A stretch of DNA of 64,000 bases, from assembly GCA_964489425.1 (NCBI GenBank), contig CAZAYP010000014.1, positions 1 to 64,000 of the forward strand, written 5' to 3'. This DNA comes from CAZAYP01 sp964489425 [NCBI: uncultured Verrucomicrobiota bacterium]. GTDB taxonomy: Bacteria; Verrucomicrobiota; Kiritimatiellia; RZYC01. A program made the position numbers and the translations under genes. The notes beneath the pieces are model-generated. The model was given only the letters and a program-made list of their open reading frames with translations, was not told where the DNA came from and ran no database searches. Positions 17,465 through 27,173 of this stretch are shown in pieces. Each line of letters begins with the position of its first letter. The stretch's first letter is position 1.

Positions 17465-19975
17465 TCACGGCGTAACGGGGTAGGCCGTATAATCCCGGTT
17501 GGCGTAGATGCCGTTCACCGAGTAGATCCGCACGGCCGGGTCAAATTTGTAGCCCGTTTTAGACGGGATCACGTTGTACCGGCCCGGCGCCACCTCCAGC
17601 GTATAGCGGCCCTGGATGTCCGTGGTCGCGCTCCGGATCACCACGGGCAAGCCGCTCGCGGCGCACGCCTTCACCACCACCCCGCTCAATCCCTGTACGC
17701 TGCCAAGCGCCAGCCGGGTCACCCGGCCGCTGATCCGCAACCCCTGCGCCTGGAAGTCCAGCGGGCTGAGGCTGTGCGTCACCGCAGGCAGCGGGTAGTC
17801 CGGCTGCCCCCCGGGCGTGGTCCGGAACGACAACCCCTGCTGGGCGGCCACATACACCCGGTAGCTGCCAGGCTGGCCCACCTCGAACATGTACCCACCC
17901 TTGGCATCGGTCGTGGTGTTTTTCGTTTCCGCACCGTCCAAGTCCACCCGGATGCCGGCCCAGCCCTGCCCGGCCAAATCTTTCACGAAGCCGCCGATCT
18001 TCAGCCCGGTCACGCACAGCGACTGTCGCGCCGTGGTCGGGTCGCCCGTGGCTGCAGCCTCCATCCGGTCCTGGGCCGTGAAATAGTAGGTGTAGCACCC
18101 GCGCGGCAGGGTCCTCGAACAATGGTAGGTCTTGCCGGAGCGCAAGGACTGTTCAAGCAGCATATCGGTCATGGTAAACGGGCTGCCCTGCACCGGCTGG
18201 AGGTTGCTGTCCAGGATATGGAGCTGCAGGACGTTGCCCTGAGGCGCGTCGCCGTCGGCGTCCTTGTAGTTGACGCGGAAGTTCACCGGGGTGGCCAAGT
18301 CGGGGCTGTTGTTATCGGCCCCGTCGTCATAGCCGGGCTCGCCGGTCCATGACAATTTAGGCGCGCTGTTCAGCACCACCGGCCCGGGACGCGCTTCGGT
18401 CGGCGCGCCGGTCGCCACCCACCCCTGATCGTTGGCTGTTTCAAAATGGTATTTATAATTGCCACGTCCCAACTGGACGCCTTGAACGGTTTCAACGTAA
18501 ACGCGGCCCTGCCTGAAAGGCGGCGGATTGGCGGTGGCAGCGGTCATCCGGTCGCGGTAGATTTCGATGCCGCTGGTGGCGTCTTGGATTACCAGGACCG
18601 GCGCCTCTTGCGCCGGTGCCAGATCATAGCGATCGGTGTACTTGACACGGAATACAAACCGGTCATTGACCGTTCCGGTTTCCGGGTTCAGCCCGTCCTG
18701 GACATAGGCGCTGGATTCGCCGGTCCACGACAATTCGGGTGGGGATCGGTAATAGGTATACACCACCCTTGCATGTAATTTTTGTTCGATCCCATCCTCG
18801 TCCTGCATCCCAGGCACGAAATAGCAGACATGCGGATCTCCATACTGGTCAAATGCCAGATCAAGATGCCGGGCTTTTTCGTCGTTGTTCAAGCGTTTGA
18901 CTGTATCGATGTCAAATCCAGTGCCATTCCACCTGGCATGCCGCACCTCATCTCGACTGTTTAGATCTTCATCATTGGGGTACGGATATACAACATGGGG
19001 AATTCCCTGCGGATCGAGTTCGAAGTCCCAGTTTCCTCGGACATCATCCGGTTCCCATAGGAAATCAATCACTGCCTTTTGCCATGTATTACCTGACCAC
19101 CCGGCATAACTGAGATAGGTGCCCCATCGACTATTAATGAATCTGCGCGCCTCACCTGCCACGGCAATGTGGGGGTTGCCATTCCCGTCGCAAGCGATCT
19201 TGATATCATACGCGTAACTTAAAGGATCAGGTAACCACAGCGCAAACGGGTAACCATCCGGAATCACATCCGGGTCGGAGCAATAGTATTCTATGACTGA
19301 TCCCACTTGGTATACAATATGGGCATTGGAATTCCGGTCCAATGCCAAAGCCGCCATCTTCAGCTCCTGTTGCGAGTGCGTGGCGCCACCGACTCCGCGC
19401 GCCCAGCGGCCATCTGTGCGGGCCAGATGCGTTAAGACATATTCAGTCAGCCCGTTTTTCTGGACGGCACTCTGCGTTAAAATGTGCACAGATCCTGACG
19501 AATCCACATCAAAATCTTCCAATCTGGTGCTGTCATCGTCTTGAAAGAGGAGTGGACATCGCCAACTTGTTCCATCCGAATAGAGATGGCGCAAGCCCGC
19601 ATCGTCTTCGAAATAAAGGTGCGGGTGGTTTTGAGCATCGATGTACAACCTTCTTTTAGTGATGCTTCCCAATATCGTGTTCACCGTACTGTAGATCGTT
19701 GGCGGTTGGGGGCCGGTGGCAGAGACGTAATTTTGCATGTACGTAACGTAAGGGGACGCGGACACTGCCGGATCCAAGGATTGAAGATAAAACAGGTGCG
19801 ACAACCCATTGGGGGCAATGCCCAATGAGCAATCCCGCCAACCTTCCCAGAAGATAGCCGGCCCCCACCCGGCCTGTGCCGGGGCGACTGGCAAGGAGAG
19901 GATTGCCAACAGGACACACGCTGGAATGGCCAGTGGCCAGCGGCGTGACGGTAAAGGGATTGGACGGGTCTTCAT
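17465..19975 (-). CDS. Secreted carboxypeptidase-regulatory-like repeat protein, paralogue 2 (mosaic)
   Basis: 836 residues from ATG at 19975, where AAGGAG lies 8 bp upstream and the signal peptide begins (ending APAQAG). The N-terminal 400 residues form a propeller-like region with weak similarity to the paralogues. WTGE-starting modules and two carboxypeptidase-regulatory-like modules follow. The final module matches the gene at 2809 (199 bp with about two differences), while the module before it is identical by eye over 234 bp to the gene at 20109. The gene is thus a recombinant of its neighbours. Function unknown. Preceded by promoter copy D. Confidence 0.82.
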   Translation of the reverse strand: MKTRPIPLPSRRWPLAIPACVLLAILSLPVAPAQAGWGPAIFWEGWRDCSLGIAPNGLSHLFYLQSLDPAVSASPYVTYMQNYVSATGPQPPTIYSTVNTILGSITKRRLYIDAQNHPHLYFEDDAGLRHLYSDGTSWRCPLLFQDDDSTRLEDFDVDSSGSVHILTQSAVQKNGLTEYVLTHLARTDGRWARGVGGATHSQQELKMAALALDRNSNAHIVYQVGSVIEYYCSDPDVIPDGYPFALWLPDPLSYAYDIKIACDGNGNPHIAVAGEARRFINSRWGTYLSYAGWSGNTWQKAVIDFLWEPDDVRGNWDFELDPQGIPHVVYPYPNDEDLNSRDEVRHARWNGTGFDIDTVKRLNNDEKARHLDLAFDQYGDPHVCYFVPGMQDEDGIEQKLHARVVYTYYRSPPELSWTGESSAYVQDGLNPETGTVNDRFVFRVKYTDRYDLAPAQEAPVLVIQDATSGIEIYRDRMTAATANPPPFRQGRVYVETVQGVQLGRGNYKYHFETANDQGWVATGAPTEARPGPVVLNSAPKLSWTGEPGYDDGADNNSPDLATPVNFRVNYKDADGDAPQGNVLQLHILDSNLQPVQGSPFTMTDMLLEQSLRSGKTYHCSRTLPRGCYTYYFTAQDRMEAAATGDPTTARQSLCVTGLKIGGFVKDLAGQGWAGIRVDLDGAETKNTTTDAKGGYMFEVGQPGSYRVYVAAQQGLSFRTTPGGQPDYPLPAVTHSLSPLDFQAQGLRISGRVTRLALGSVQGLSGVVVKACAASGLPVVIRSATTDIQGRYTLEVAPGRYNVIPSKTGYKFDPAVRIYSVNGIYANRDYTAYPVTP

Positions 19976-20050
19976 GGCAGATCTCCTTAGATGGTTGCGG
20001 TTATGCATCTCTACTTAACCGTTGCCTTGTTTCTTGCCATCACCTGTGTT

Positions 20051-20077
20051 AGTCGTTGGGAGCTGGCATATTCTTCC
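20051..20077 (-). promoter_or_regulatory. ECF-type promoter, copy D
   Basis: GGGAAGA, exactly 16 bp, CGACTAAC. The 5' part, including the region up to the stop codon of the gene at 20109, is identical to copy C over about 40 bp, while the 16 bp spacer differs. Confidence 0.6.
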
Positions 20078-20108
20078 CGCTTTTATGAAACAATTTATTC
20101 CCGGGAAC

Positions 20109-22658
20109 TCACGGCGCAATGGCGGTGGCGGTGTAGTTCTGGGCGTCAAACGCGCCACCACCGCTGTACAGTCGGCTGGCAGGGTCGAAACGGTATCCCA
20201 TTTTTACCGGCACCACCGTGTACTTGTCGGGGCTGGCCAGCGTGAGCGTGTAGCGCCCCAGGATGTCTGTAGTTGCGGTCTTGACCACGGCGCCCAACGC
20301 CGTGCGCGCCTGCACCTGCACCCCGCCCAACCCGCTGGGCAGCAACTTCCCAGACACCACCTGCCCTTTGATGCTGTACCCGCGCGCCTTGAAGTCCAGC
20401 GGGCTGAGGCTGTGCGTCACCGCAGGCAGCGGGTAGTCCGGCTGCCCCCCGGGCGTGGTCCGGAACGACAACCCCTGCTGGGCGGCCACATACACCCGGT
20501 AGCTGCCAGGCTGGCCCACCTCGAACATGTACCCACCCTTGGCATCGGTCGTGGTGTTTTTCGTTTCCGCACCGTCCAAGTCCACCCGGATGCCGGCCCA
20601 GCCCTGCCCGGCCAAATCTTTCACCAAGCCCTCGATCTTCAGCCCGGTCACGCACAGCGACTGCCGCGCCGTGGTCGGGTCGCCAGTGGCTGCGGCCCCT
20701 ATCCGGTCCTGGGCCGTGAAATAGTAGGTGTAGCACCCGCGCGGCAGGGGAGGCTTCGAATACTGGTAGGTCTTTCCGAGGCGCAAGGACTGTTCAAGCA
20801 GCATATCGGTCATGGTAAACGGGCTGCCCAGCACCGGTTGATTGTTGCTGTCCAGGATATAGAGCTGCAGGACGTTGCCCTGAGGCGCGTCGCCGTCGGC
20901 GTCCTTGTAGTTGACGCGGAAGTTCACCGGGGTGGCGAAGTCGGGGCTGTTGTTGTCGGCCCCGTCGCCATACATTCCCGTAACCGCCTCGGGCCAAACA
21001 AGTTGCGGTGCGCTGTTCAGCACCACCGGCCCGGCCTGCGGCTGCGTCGGCAAACCCGTGGCCGGTTGGCCGCCCGTGACGGCTTCAAAATAATAGGAAT
21101 AGTCGCTCCCGCGATCCAAGGGTACGTCCAGGGTATATATCCGGCCCGCAAGATATGATGCCTGCGCGTCAACTACCCAATCCATATCATAGGACCTGAC
21201 CGGTTGCCCGGCCTTCCGGATATGCAGGCGGACCACATCGGGAGCCCGGTTGTTCCAGTCGCTGTATTTCACACGGAACCGGAATGGCGTCCTGCAGGTG
21301 CCGGACCCGGGGTTCACGCCATCCGCGAGATACTCCGGTTCGCCGGTCCAGTTCAGGCGGGGATTGTTGGGCCGCGCCAGGAACAACTCCTGCTGGTCGG
21401 TAACGCCGACATAGAGCATCAGCGGGATCCCGTTATTATCAAGACATAACTGGGCCGCTTCCACATGGTGGGAAATCTCACCGCCAACCTCCGCCACCGC
21501 CGGCTCCACATGGAAGCCGCCTTGATCCCGCCACGCATAATTGAGCACCTGGCCTGCGCGGGTGCTGTAGACAAGGTGGGGTTGATTGGCCGCGTCAAAC
21601 ACCAGGGATCGTCCTTCCCCAACCGGCTCGCAATCCGGGCCTGAAACGATGTCTTCGAAGGTCCACGCGGGGGTCGGGGTGGTGTTCAGGCTGATATACC
21701 GCAGCGTCAGCTGCACCGTAGCGTCTAAGATATCAAACGGACTGGCAATGATTTTTGGCGCGCCGGCCCGGTCGACAGCCAGATCATAAAGGCTGAAATT
21801 GTGGTCGCCCACATAAACGGTGACTGGACGCGAAACCGGGACAGAGCCATACACACTATAATAAACCAGGCGTGATCCATACGACCAGTCGCTCTTTTGG
21901 CAAACATGTGCCTCGCCCTCATTATCAACCATTATCCTCGCCTTATAATCCCGTATACCGGTGCCGCTGGACGCGCTAAGCAACGACGTCCGCTGCCAAT
22001 CGACCTCCCCGGGATATCCGATATCTCCATTCGCATAGAGAAAGTCCAAGCTACTTCCCAGAGCATGCCCATTATAGTAGAGGATAGAATGCAGCACGCG
22101 AGGGTACCGGCCCGGGGTTACAGCAAATTGGAATTTGTTCCAATAATGGGGATATTCTTCAGTTCCTCCTGGGGCAGCCTCAAAGCAAACCCGGCGCGGC
22201 TCACTCCACGAATTGCCATTTCGAATAGATTCCCAGATGCTGTATTCATCGACCCGCAACTCTTCAGGGCCGGTTTGCTCCTGCGTACTGTAATAGAGGT
22301 GCAAAATGCCCTGTTGATTCACCGCGAACTTGACCTCTCTAAAATACTGGTCGGTTGGGGATCTAAAATCTACAGGGCTGCTGCTGGCGATAAGAGCGCG
22401 GGGCCACGAGATGTGACCGGGGATGGCGCTCGCCTGCCGCTCCATGCAATAAAGCGCCTCGATCCGCTCATCGTCAATGATCGAGACTTCAATATACGCG
22501 ACATAACACCGGTTGTCCGGGGTGACGGCCACGTCATGCGGCCGCCCGCCGCCGGGCAGGAGTTCCGTGTGCCAGGCCGCCCCGGCGGCCAGGGTGTTGC
22601 ATGCCAGCAGCGCCAGCGCCAGCGCCGGTTTCCTGATATTAATATGCGTCGTGTTCAT
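20109..22658 (-). CDS. Secreted carboxypeptidase-regulatory-like repeat protein, paralogue 3
   Basis: 849 residues from ATG at 22658 (AAGGGA upstream, signal peptide ending LAAGAAW). The frame extends 62 codons further but with no signal. Layout is as in paralogue 1: propeller-like N-terminal part, WTGE modules, two carboxypeptidase-regulatory-like modules, ending YTATAIAP. It lies 49 bp after the stop of the Ycf48-like paralogue at 22708, repeating the gene order at 2809-7797. Function unknown. Confidence 0.82.
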   Translation of the reverse strand: MNTTHINIRKPALALALLACNTLAAGAAWHTELLPGGGRPHDVAVTPDNRCYVAYIEVSIIDDERIEALYCMERQASAIPGHISWPRALIASSSPVDFRSPTDQYFREVKFAVNQQGILHLYYSTQEQTGPEELRVDEYSIWESIRNGNSWSEPRRVCFEAAPGGTEEYPHYWNKFQFAVTPGRYPRVLHSILYYNGHALGSSLDFLYANGDIGYPGEVDWQRTSLLSASSGTGIRDYKARIMVDNEGEAHVCQKSDWSYGSRLVYYSVYGSVPVSRPVTVYVGDHNFSLYDLAVDRAGAPKIIASPFDILDATVQLTLRYISLNTTPTPAWTFEDIVSGPDCEPVGEGRSLVFDAANQPHLVYSTRAGQVLNYAWRDQGGFHVEPAVAEVGGEISHHVEAAQLCLDNNGIPLMLYVGVTDQQELFLARPNNPRLNWTGEPEYLADGVNPGSGTCRTPFRFRVKYSDWNNRAPDVVRLHIRKAGQPVRSYDMDWVVDAQASYLAGRIYTLDVPLDRGSDYSYYFEAVTGGQPATGLPTQPQAGPVVLNSAPQLVWPEAVTGMYGDGADNNSPDFATPVNFRVNYKDADGDAPQGNVLQLYILDSNNQPVLGSPFTMTDMLLEQSLRLGKTYQYSKPPLPRGCYTYYFTAQDRIGAAATGDPTTARQSLCVTGLKIEGLVKDLAGQGWAGIRVDLDGAETKNTTTDAKGGYMFEVGQPGSYRVYVAAQQGLSFRTTPGGQPDYPLPAVTHSLSPLDFKARGYSIKGQVVSGKLLPSGLGGVQVQARTALGAVVKTATTDILGRYTLTLASPDKYTVVPVKMGYRFDPASRLYSGGGAFDAQNYTATAIAP

Positions 22659-22707
22659 GTTGTCCCTTTCGTTGTCGACGGTTGGGTGGGAGCGCGACGG
22701 GCCCTGG

Positions 22708-25107
22708 TTAATGGCGGATGGTGAAATCCTCGTGCCGCAAATCTTGGCCCAAGGGTGAATACCGTTTGATCTCCGGCGTGAATGGCTGGTTCCCACATTC
22801 CGGCGTGACGCTGTAGTTGCCGGCCGGCAGTTCCGTGAATTCATAGTAACTTCTGGTGACGATATCGTCGCTGGGCACTTGCAGGACGATGGTCCGGGAC
22901 TCCTCGCCGGCCAAGCGAACTATCAACGGGGGCTTTACGCCGTTAGTCGCAGGCTTTATTTCGCCTTCAATCCGGCCCGCGATGGTGTAGCGCGGGGGGA
23001 TCTTGATGTCGACGTCATCGCCCGCGTCGCAGACCCTGCGGCTGGGGAACGAGCGGTGGCCATGCAGGATGGCGCCGCCAGCGCCAAACAGCCACGCCCG
23101 GACATCGATTTTTATTTTCAGGCACAAGCCGTCGCGACTTGTGGCGTAGTCGTACTGCACCCGCACGTCCCGCAGGTCAGCGGTCACCGGATGGGCGGCG
23201 CGCGCCTGCTCCTGGTGCCACACGTTGCCGCCGCTATCCGTCACCAGCACCGTGCCGCGGGATCCGACCACTGCGCCGACATAACGTTCCACCGTTATGG
23301 TGGGGAGCAGCGGAATGGAAACTGTTTTCCGGATATACAGCATATGCAGGCCATTCAGGCTGTCCGCGGTCACCCCGGAGGTCTGCGCGAACCAGGTCTC
23401 CCCCTTGTTATTGGAGCACAGGATCGTGCCCTTTTCGCCCACGGCCCAGCCGAAGTCGCCAGCAAACTGCACGGCCAGCAGGCGGTTGGCCGTGCCGGAA
23501 GACACCCGGACCCAATTGCGCCCGCCATTGGTCGTGCGCAGGATGGCGCCATTGTCGCCGACCGCCACGCCGGTCAAGTTGTCCACAAACCAGACGCCGA
23601 ACAGCATGAGGTTGGCGTAAGCTGTCGGCCGCGGGCACACAGACCACGTCATCCCGCCGTCCTCGGTTTTCAGGATCGTGCCCTGATCGCCCACGGCATA
23701 ACCGACCTGGCTGGAGGGGAAGTGGACACGGCGCAAGGTCACCGTGGTCGGCGCGGGCCTCACTTCCCAGTTGGCGCCAGCATTGGTGAAACGTACGATT
23801 TGCCCCTTGCCGCCCACGGCGCAGCCTGTGTCGCCAAAGAAATATACGCCCAGCAGGTCGTTATTGAATGGCTTGGGCAACAGGATCCGGGACCAGTTTT
23901 GCCCATCCGTGGTCCGATAGATGGCGCCCCGTTCGCCCACGGCCACGGCCTTGCTGGAGTTGATGAAATGGGCGTCGGTTATCAATTCCAGGCCACCCTT
24001 GTGCTTGGGCGCCCAAGTAGCGCCATGGTCCTGGCTGGCCAGCAGGGCGCCATATTCGCCGGCCGCATGGAAGACATCATTGCGCAGGGCCAGGGCGTGC
24101 AGTTCCGGCCAGCCGGCCTGGGTCTTGACCGTCCAAGCCTGGCCGCCGTCCGAGGCCGTCGCCTGTTGCGCCGCGCCCCATCCGCCCACGGCCGCCCCCC
24201 ACTGGTCCATGACGCCTACCTTGCGGAAGTCGTTCAGGCTGAGCATGGTGACGGTGTTGGGGACCCAGACATAGCGACCGTTCAGGTACATGTAATAGCC
24301 TGTGATGGTATCTTTGCGTTCGTTCAGCAAGGTCCAGTGGTCGCCGCCATCCGTGGTGCGCAGGAGGGTTTCGCCCTCGCCCGCGACCCACCCGTTTTCC
24401 GCATCGCCGGGCGGAAAATATACGGCATAGTAATTGCGGGCACGCAAGTCCGGGGCAAGGGTGAGCGCTTCCCAACTGTCGCCCTGGTTGGTCGTTTTCC
24501 AGATGGCGCCATCGTCGCCGACCACGTAACCGGTGAGCACGTCCGGAAAACAAACATCGTTGAGCCAGTTGACGCCAGGTGTCGGCTTTTGAGTCCAATT
24601 GTGGCTATCCAGATCGACGAACCAAATCTCACCGCCTTGCCCCACCACCCATCCTTCTTTCGGGGAAATAAAATCCACGCCATACAAATGCTTGGAAGGC
24701 GCAACAGAGGGCCGAAACACCGGAAGCAGTTCCGAGACCAGTTGTGCGGGGCTGATCGTGGCCTGCAAGACCGTGCCGTTATCGCCGACGCAGAAAACCG
24801 TTTCCTTGCCCGTGGTGTCGCGGACAACCGAGACCCCGTGCAGATCGGTGTCGTCGTGGTTGATCAGCGGTTGCCATTCCATGCCGCCAAGGAGCCCAGG
24901 CGCGTAGCGCAGGGCCGTGCCGCCATCGCCCACGGCGTAGCCGACGCCATTGCCGGATGCATGGAACTCCATGTCGCGGATGGCATTGCCCTGCGGTTTG
25001 GGGTTAAGCCAAGTCAGTTCCGGAAGGTACCCGGCTTGCGCCACCAGCGCCCATCCCGCGACCAGGACCCATGCCGCCCACTTATTCATCCGGTTTCCGC
25101 TATTCAT
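22708..25107 (-). CDS. Secreted Ycf48/BNR-like repeat protein, paralogue 2
   Basis: 799 residues from ATG at 25107 (AAGGAG 8 bp upstream, as in paralogue 1). The first 30 residues and the leader are almost the same as at 7797. About twelve VGDxGxILRTTDGGxxW repeats follow, then a C-terminal Cna-B-like module (FTELPAGNYSVTPECG). No enzymatic motif. First gene of a two-gene unit with 20109-22658, driven by promoter copy B. Confidence 0.85.
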   Translation of the reverse strand: MNSGNRMNKWAAWVLVAGWALVAQAGYLPELTWLNPKPQGNAIRDMEFHASGNGVGYAVGDGGTALRYAPGLLGGMEWQPLINHDDTDLHGVSVVRDTTGKETVFCVGDNGTVLQATISPAQLVSELLPVFRPSVAPSKHLYGVDFISPKEGWVVGQGGEIWFVDLDSHNWTQKPTPGVNWLNDVCFPDVLTGYVVGDDGAIWKTTNQGDSWEALTLAPDLRARNYYAVYFPPGDAENGWVAGEGETLLRTTDGGDHWTLLNERKDTITGYYMYLNGRYVWVPNTVTMLSLNDFRKVGVMDQWGAAVGGWGAAQQATASDGGQAWTVKTQAGWPELHALALRNDVFHAAGEYGALLASQDHGATWAPKHKGGLELITDAHFINSSKAVAVGERGAIYRTTDGQNWSRILLPKPFNNDLLGVYFFGDTGCAVGGKGQIVRFTNAGANWEVRPAPTTVTLRRVHFPSSQVGYAVGDQGTILKTEDGGMTWSVCPRPTAYANLMLFGVWFVDNLTGVAVGDNGAILRTTNGGRNWVRVSSGTANRLLAVQFAGDFGWAVGEKGTILCSNNKGETWFAQTSGVTADSLNGLHMLYIRKTVSIPLLPTITVERYVGAVVGSRGTVLVTDSGGNVWHQEQARAAHPVTADLRDVRVQYDYATSRDGLCLKIKIDVRAWLFGAGGAILHGHRSFPSRRVCDAGDDVDIKIPPRYTIAGRIEGEIKPATNGVKPPLIVRLAGEESRTIVLQVPSDDIVTRSYYEFTELPAGNYSVTPECGNQPFTPEIKRYSPLGQDLRHEDFTIRH

Positions 25108-25159
25108 GGCACTGACTCCTTGTGTTGTTGCTTTTTTTTCCGGCCCAAGCCCACCGGAG

Positions 25160-25295
25160 CGCATCGGCCGCCAGTTTCTCAGCTACACCCTATAAGTCGC
25201 TGGCCACGGACTTATTCTTCCAATTATTTTCGTTTCTTTGGGGGTGGGTGATGGGCATGTCCAGGCCGGACAGACGAGACGGTTCCGCGCCGGTG
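25160..25295. repeat. Duplicated leader/promoter block, copy 2 (partner 7860-7991)
   Basis: Near-identical to 7860-7991, including the shared CATGTCCAGGCCGGACAGAC stretch beyond the promoter. Similarity fades after about 25295. The remaining 160 bp up to 25453 hold no recognisable gene. Confidence 0.7.
25195..25221 (-). promoter_or_regulatory. ECF-type promoter, copy B
   Basis: GGAAGA, exactly 16 bp, CGACTTAT. The core is identical to copy A, as part of the duplicated leader block. The start codon lies about 80 nt downstream. Confidence 0.65.
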
Positions 25296-25453
25296 TGGAC
25301 AGCAACCTGGACGGCAACCAAAAGGAAGAGCAAAGCTTGCCAGCGCCACTGCCGGCCCATGCCGCCGGGGATTCTTGATCCCCCGCAAGAGCCGTTGAAC
25401 AACGGAAAACGCGAATGCGGGATCCCGCGCCCCTGAGTGGACCCGGCAGGGGC

Positions 25454-26973
25454 CTACCGGGCGCGCAGCAAGTAAAATCCGGAAGGCGCCTGGTCGAGGC
25501 GGCCGGTGTAGCTGTTCAGGGGCGGCGTGGCCGGCATATCACGCGCGAGCAGGGCAAACGGCATCAACAGGCTGGGGGTCCAGTAAAGGTCATAGACCGC
25601 CCCGCCCCGGCTGGGCCATTGGATGGTCAAAGCCTGCGCTCGGGCCAGTGCGGACAGGCGAAGTTCCGGCGCGGCGACGGGGTAAGGCCCGTGGCTCACG
25701 ACCCGGCCCGAGGTTTCGATTTCCTCGATGAGGTACTGCGCCGCAGGTTCCGGGGCCATGCCGGGATCGTCGAAGCAATAGTTTGCGCCGTGCCCGCCCT
25801 GGGGCCAGCCCTCGGCCGGGATCAAGTTGGCATTCATTTTGACCCATAGTCCCGCCGGGTCCTCCCGCCGGTACAGGTTGAATCCCAAGGTTTGTATTTC
25901 AGCAGCGGTGGCCCAGCAGATTTGCGCCCTGCCGCCAGCCATCATCACGCGAACCTCCTGAACGGATGCCAGGGTCGGACCCTCGTAGGTGAACGCGTTG
26001 GACTGCACGGTTTCGCCATAGCTGGCCGAGAACACCCGCACCGGTCCGCCCGTCATGCCCCCGCCGGCCGCGTCCGCGGTCACCCACACCCGGCTGACCG
26101 TCTGGCTGTCAATGGTCGCGGCCACCCCGCACAACGTCACGTTGGTGTTGTCCACGCTATTGCCCAGGTTCTGCCCGCTGATCACAACGGGGTATCCGCC
26201 GGCCTGGTTGCCGCTGGCCGGCGTCACCCCGGGCGTCCGGTTCCGGCCAAAGACCAGGTACGATTCGCCCATCTGGCTGGACCATTGCAGCACCACGCCG
26301 CCCGGCGTGACCGCGCAGCGGTTGAGCAGCGCCGTGCGGGGCACCACCCAGTAAGGGCCGTACTCAAGCTGGTCGCCGTCGATTTCAAATTCCACCAGCT
26401 TGTAGCGACCCAGGCCGTCCGGACTGGCGCCGGCATCCGCCACGCAGTAGTCGGCGCCAATGCCGCCATTCGGCCAGCCTTGCGCCGGCATCATCGCAGC
26501 GTCGACCTTGACCCAAGCGCCCTGGTCTTCCCGCAGCAGATCAAAGCCCAGCGTGTCGGTTTCGGACGCCGTCTGCCAGCATACCTGCCATGAGCCGGCG
26601 GTTTCCTCTAAAAAAATATTCGTCAGGCGCACCGCGGACGGCACGGCGTTGGAAATCATGAATATCACGCCCCAATTGCTGACCCCGCCCTCCGAGGTCA
26701 TGCCATACAAGGAACGCCCGACGACCACCGGGGGGCCGGAAAACGGAATGCGTCCATCGGTACCCACGAATTCATGCAGTATGGTGAAGTTGTTTCCATT
26801 GGTGTCGAGTCGGAACACCTCGCCCTTGTTGCTGATACCACCATAGCTGGTCCAGCCATACAACAGGCCGCCGGCCCATGATAGGGATCCCTGGGGGCAA
26901 CTCCCTCGGAACCGAAACCGCCAAAGTTATAAAGGATGTCACTGGCATCCCATAGGCTGTCCGCGGGAGGCAT
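25454..26973 (-). pseudogene. Truncated, frameshifted GloVer-repeat/TIG secreted protein
   Basis: The main frame (25454-26863) encodes the C-terminal part: one and a half GloVer repeats (LYGWTSYGGISNKGEVF, LYGMTSEGGVSNWGVIF), then two copies of a WKV/WVK-NA-LIPAxGWPxGGxGAxYC module flanking an IPT/TIG domain (PVVISGQNLGNSV). The preceding repeat (SDILYNFGGFGSEG) lies in another frame. The two join if one C is added to the C5 run near 26895. No signal peptide, promoter or ribosome site is found upstream, so the 5' end is missing. The frameshift could be a sequencing error, but the missing 5' end argues for decay. Confidence 0.6.
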
Positions 26974-27067
26974 AGGTGGGTATAACCCTTCCGCAAATAC
27001 AGGGCATTGCGCGAGACGTGGCGATCTTTACGATCCATGGCTATGGGTGAGGTAAGGGCCAGCGGCA

Positions 27068-27105
27068 AAAAAATAAAAAAACGCCAGATTTACTGGCGTT
27101 TTTCT
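27068..27105 (-). terminator. Bidirectional Rho-independent terminator downstream of the tRNA remnant
   Basis: ACGCCAG and CTGGCGT form a 7 bp stem with a 5 nt loop, extended by A-U pairs, with T-runs on both strands. It lies 20 bp past the CCA end of the tRNA fragment, where a tRNA terminator is expected. Confidence 0.8.
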
Positions 27106-27125
27106 TTTTCTGACTTGCCGAAAAC

Positions 27126-27173
27126 TGGTGGAGCGGATGAGGATCGAACTCACGACCTCCAGAGTGCGATTCT
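27126..27173 (-). pseudogene. 3' half of a tRNA gene (anticodon arm to CCA), 5' half absent
   Basis: On the minus strand an anticodon 3' stem (TCTGG), variable loop AGGTC, T arm (GTGAG-TTCGATC-CTCAT), acceptor 3' strand CCGCTCC, discriminator A and encoded CCA are intact. Beyond 27173 the sequence is A/T-rich and cannot supply the D arm or acceptor 5' strand. Retained 3' halves commonly mark sites where an element integrated into a tRNA gene. The loop suggests a CGC anticodon, but identity is unsure. Confidence 0.75.

Noticed and set aside
22879-25251. 790-codon plus-strand frame
   Set aside because: Exactly antisense to the Ycf48-like gene, whose repeats and leader match its paralogue.
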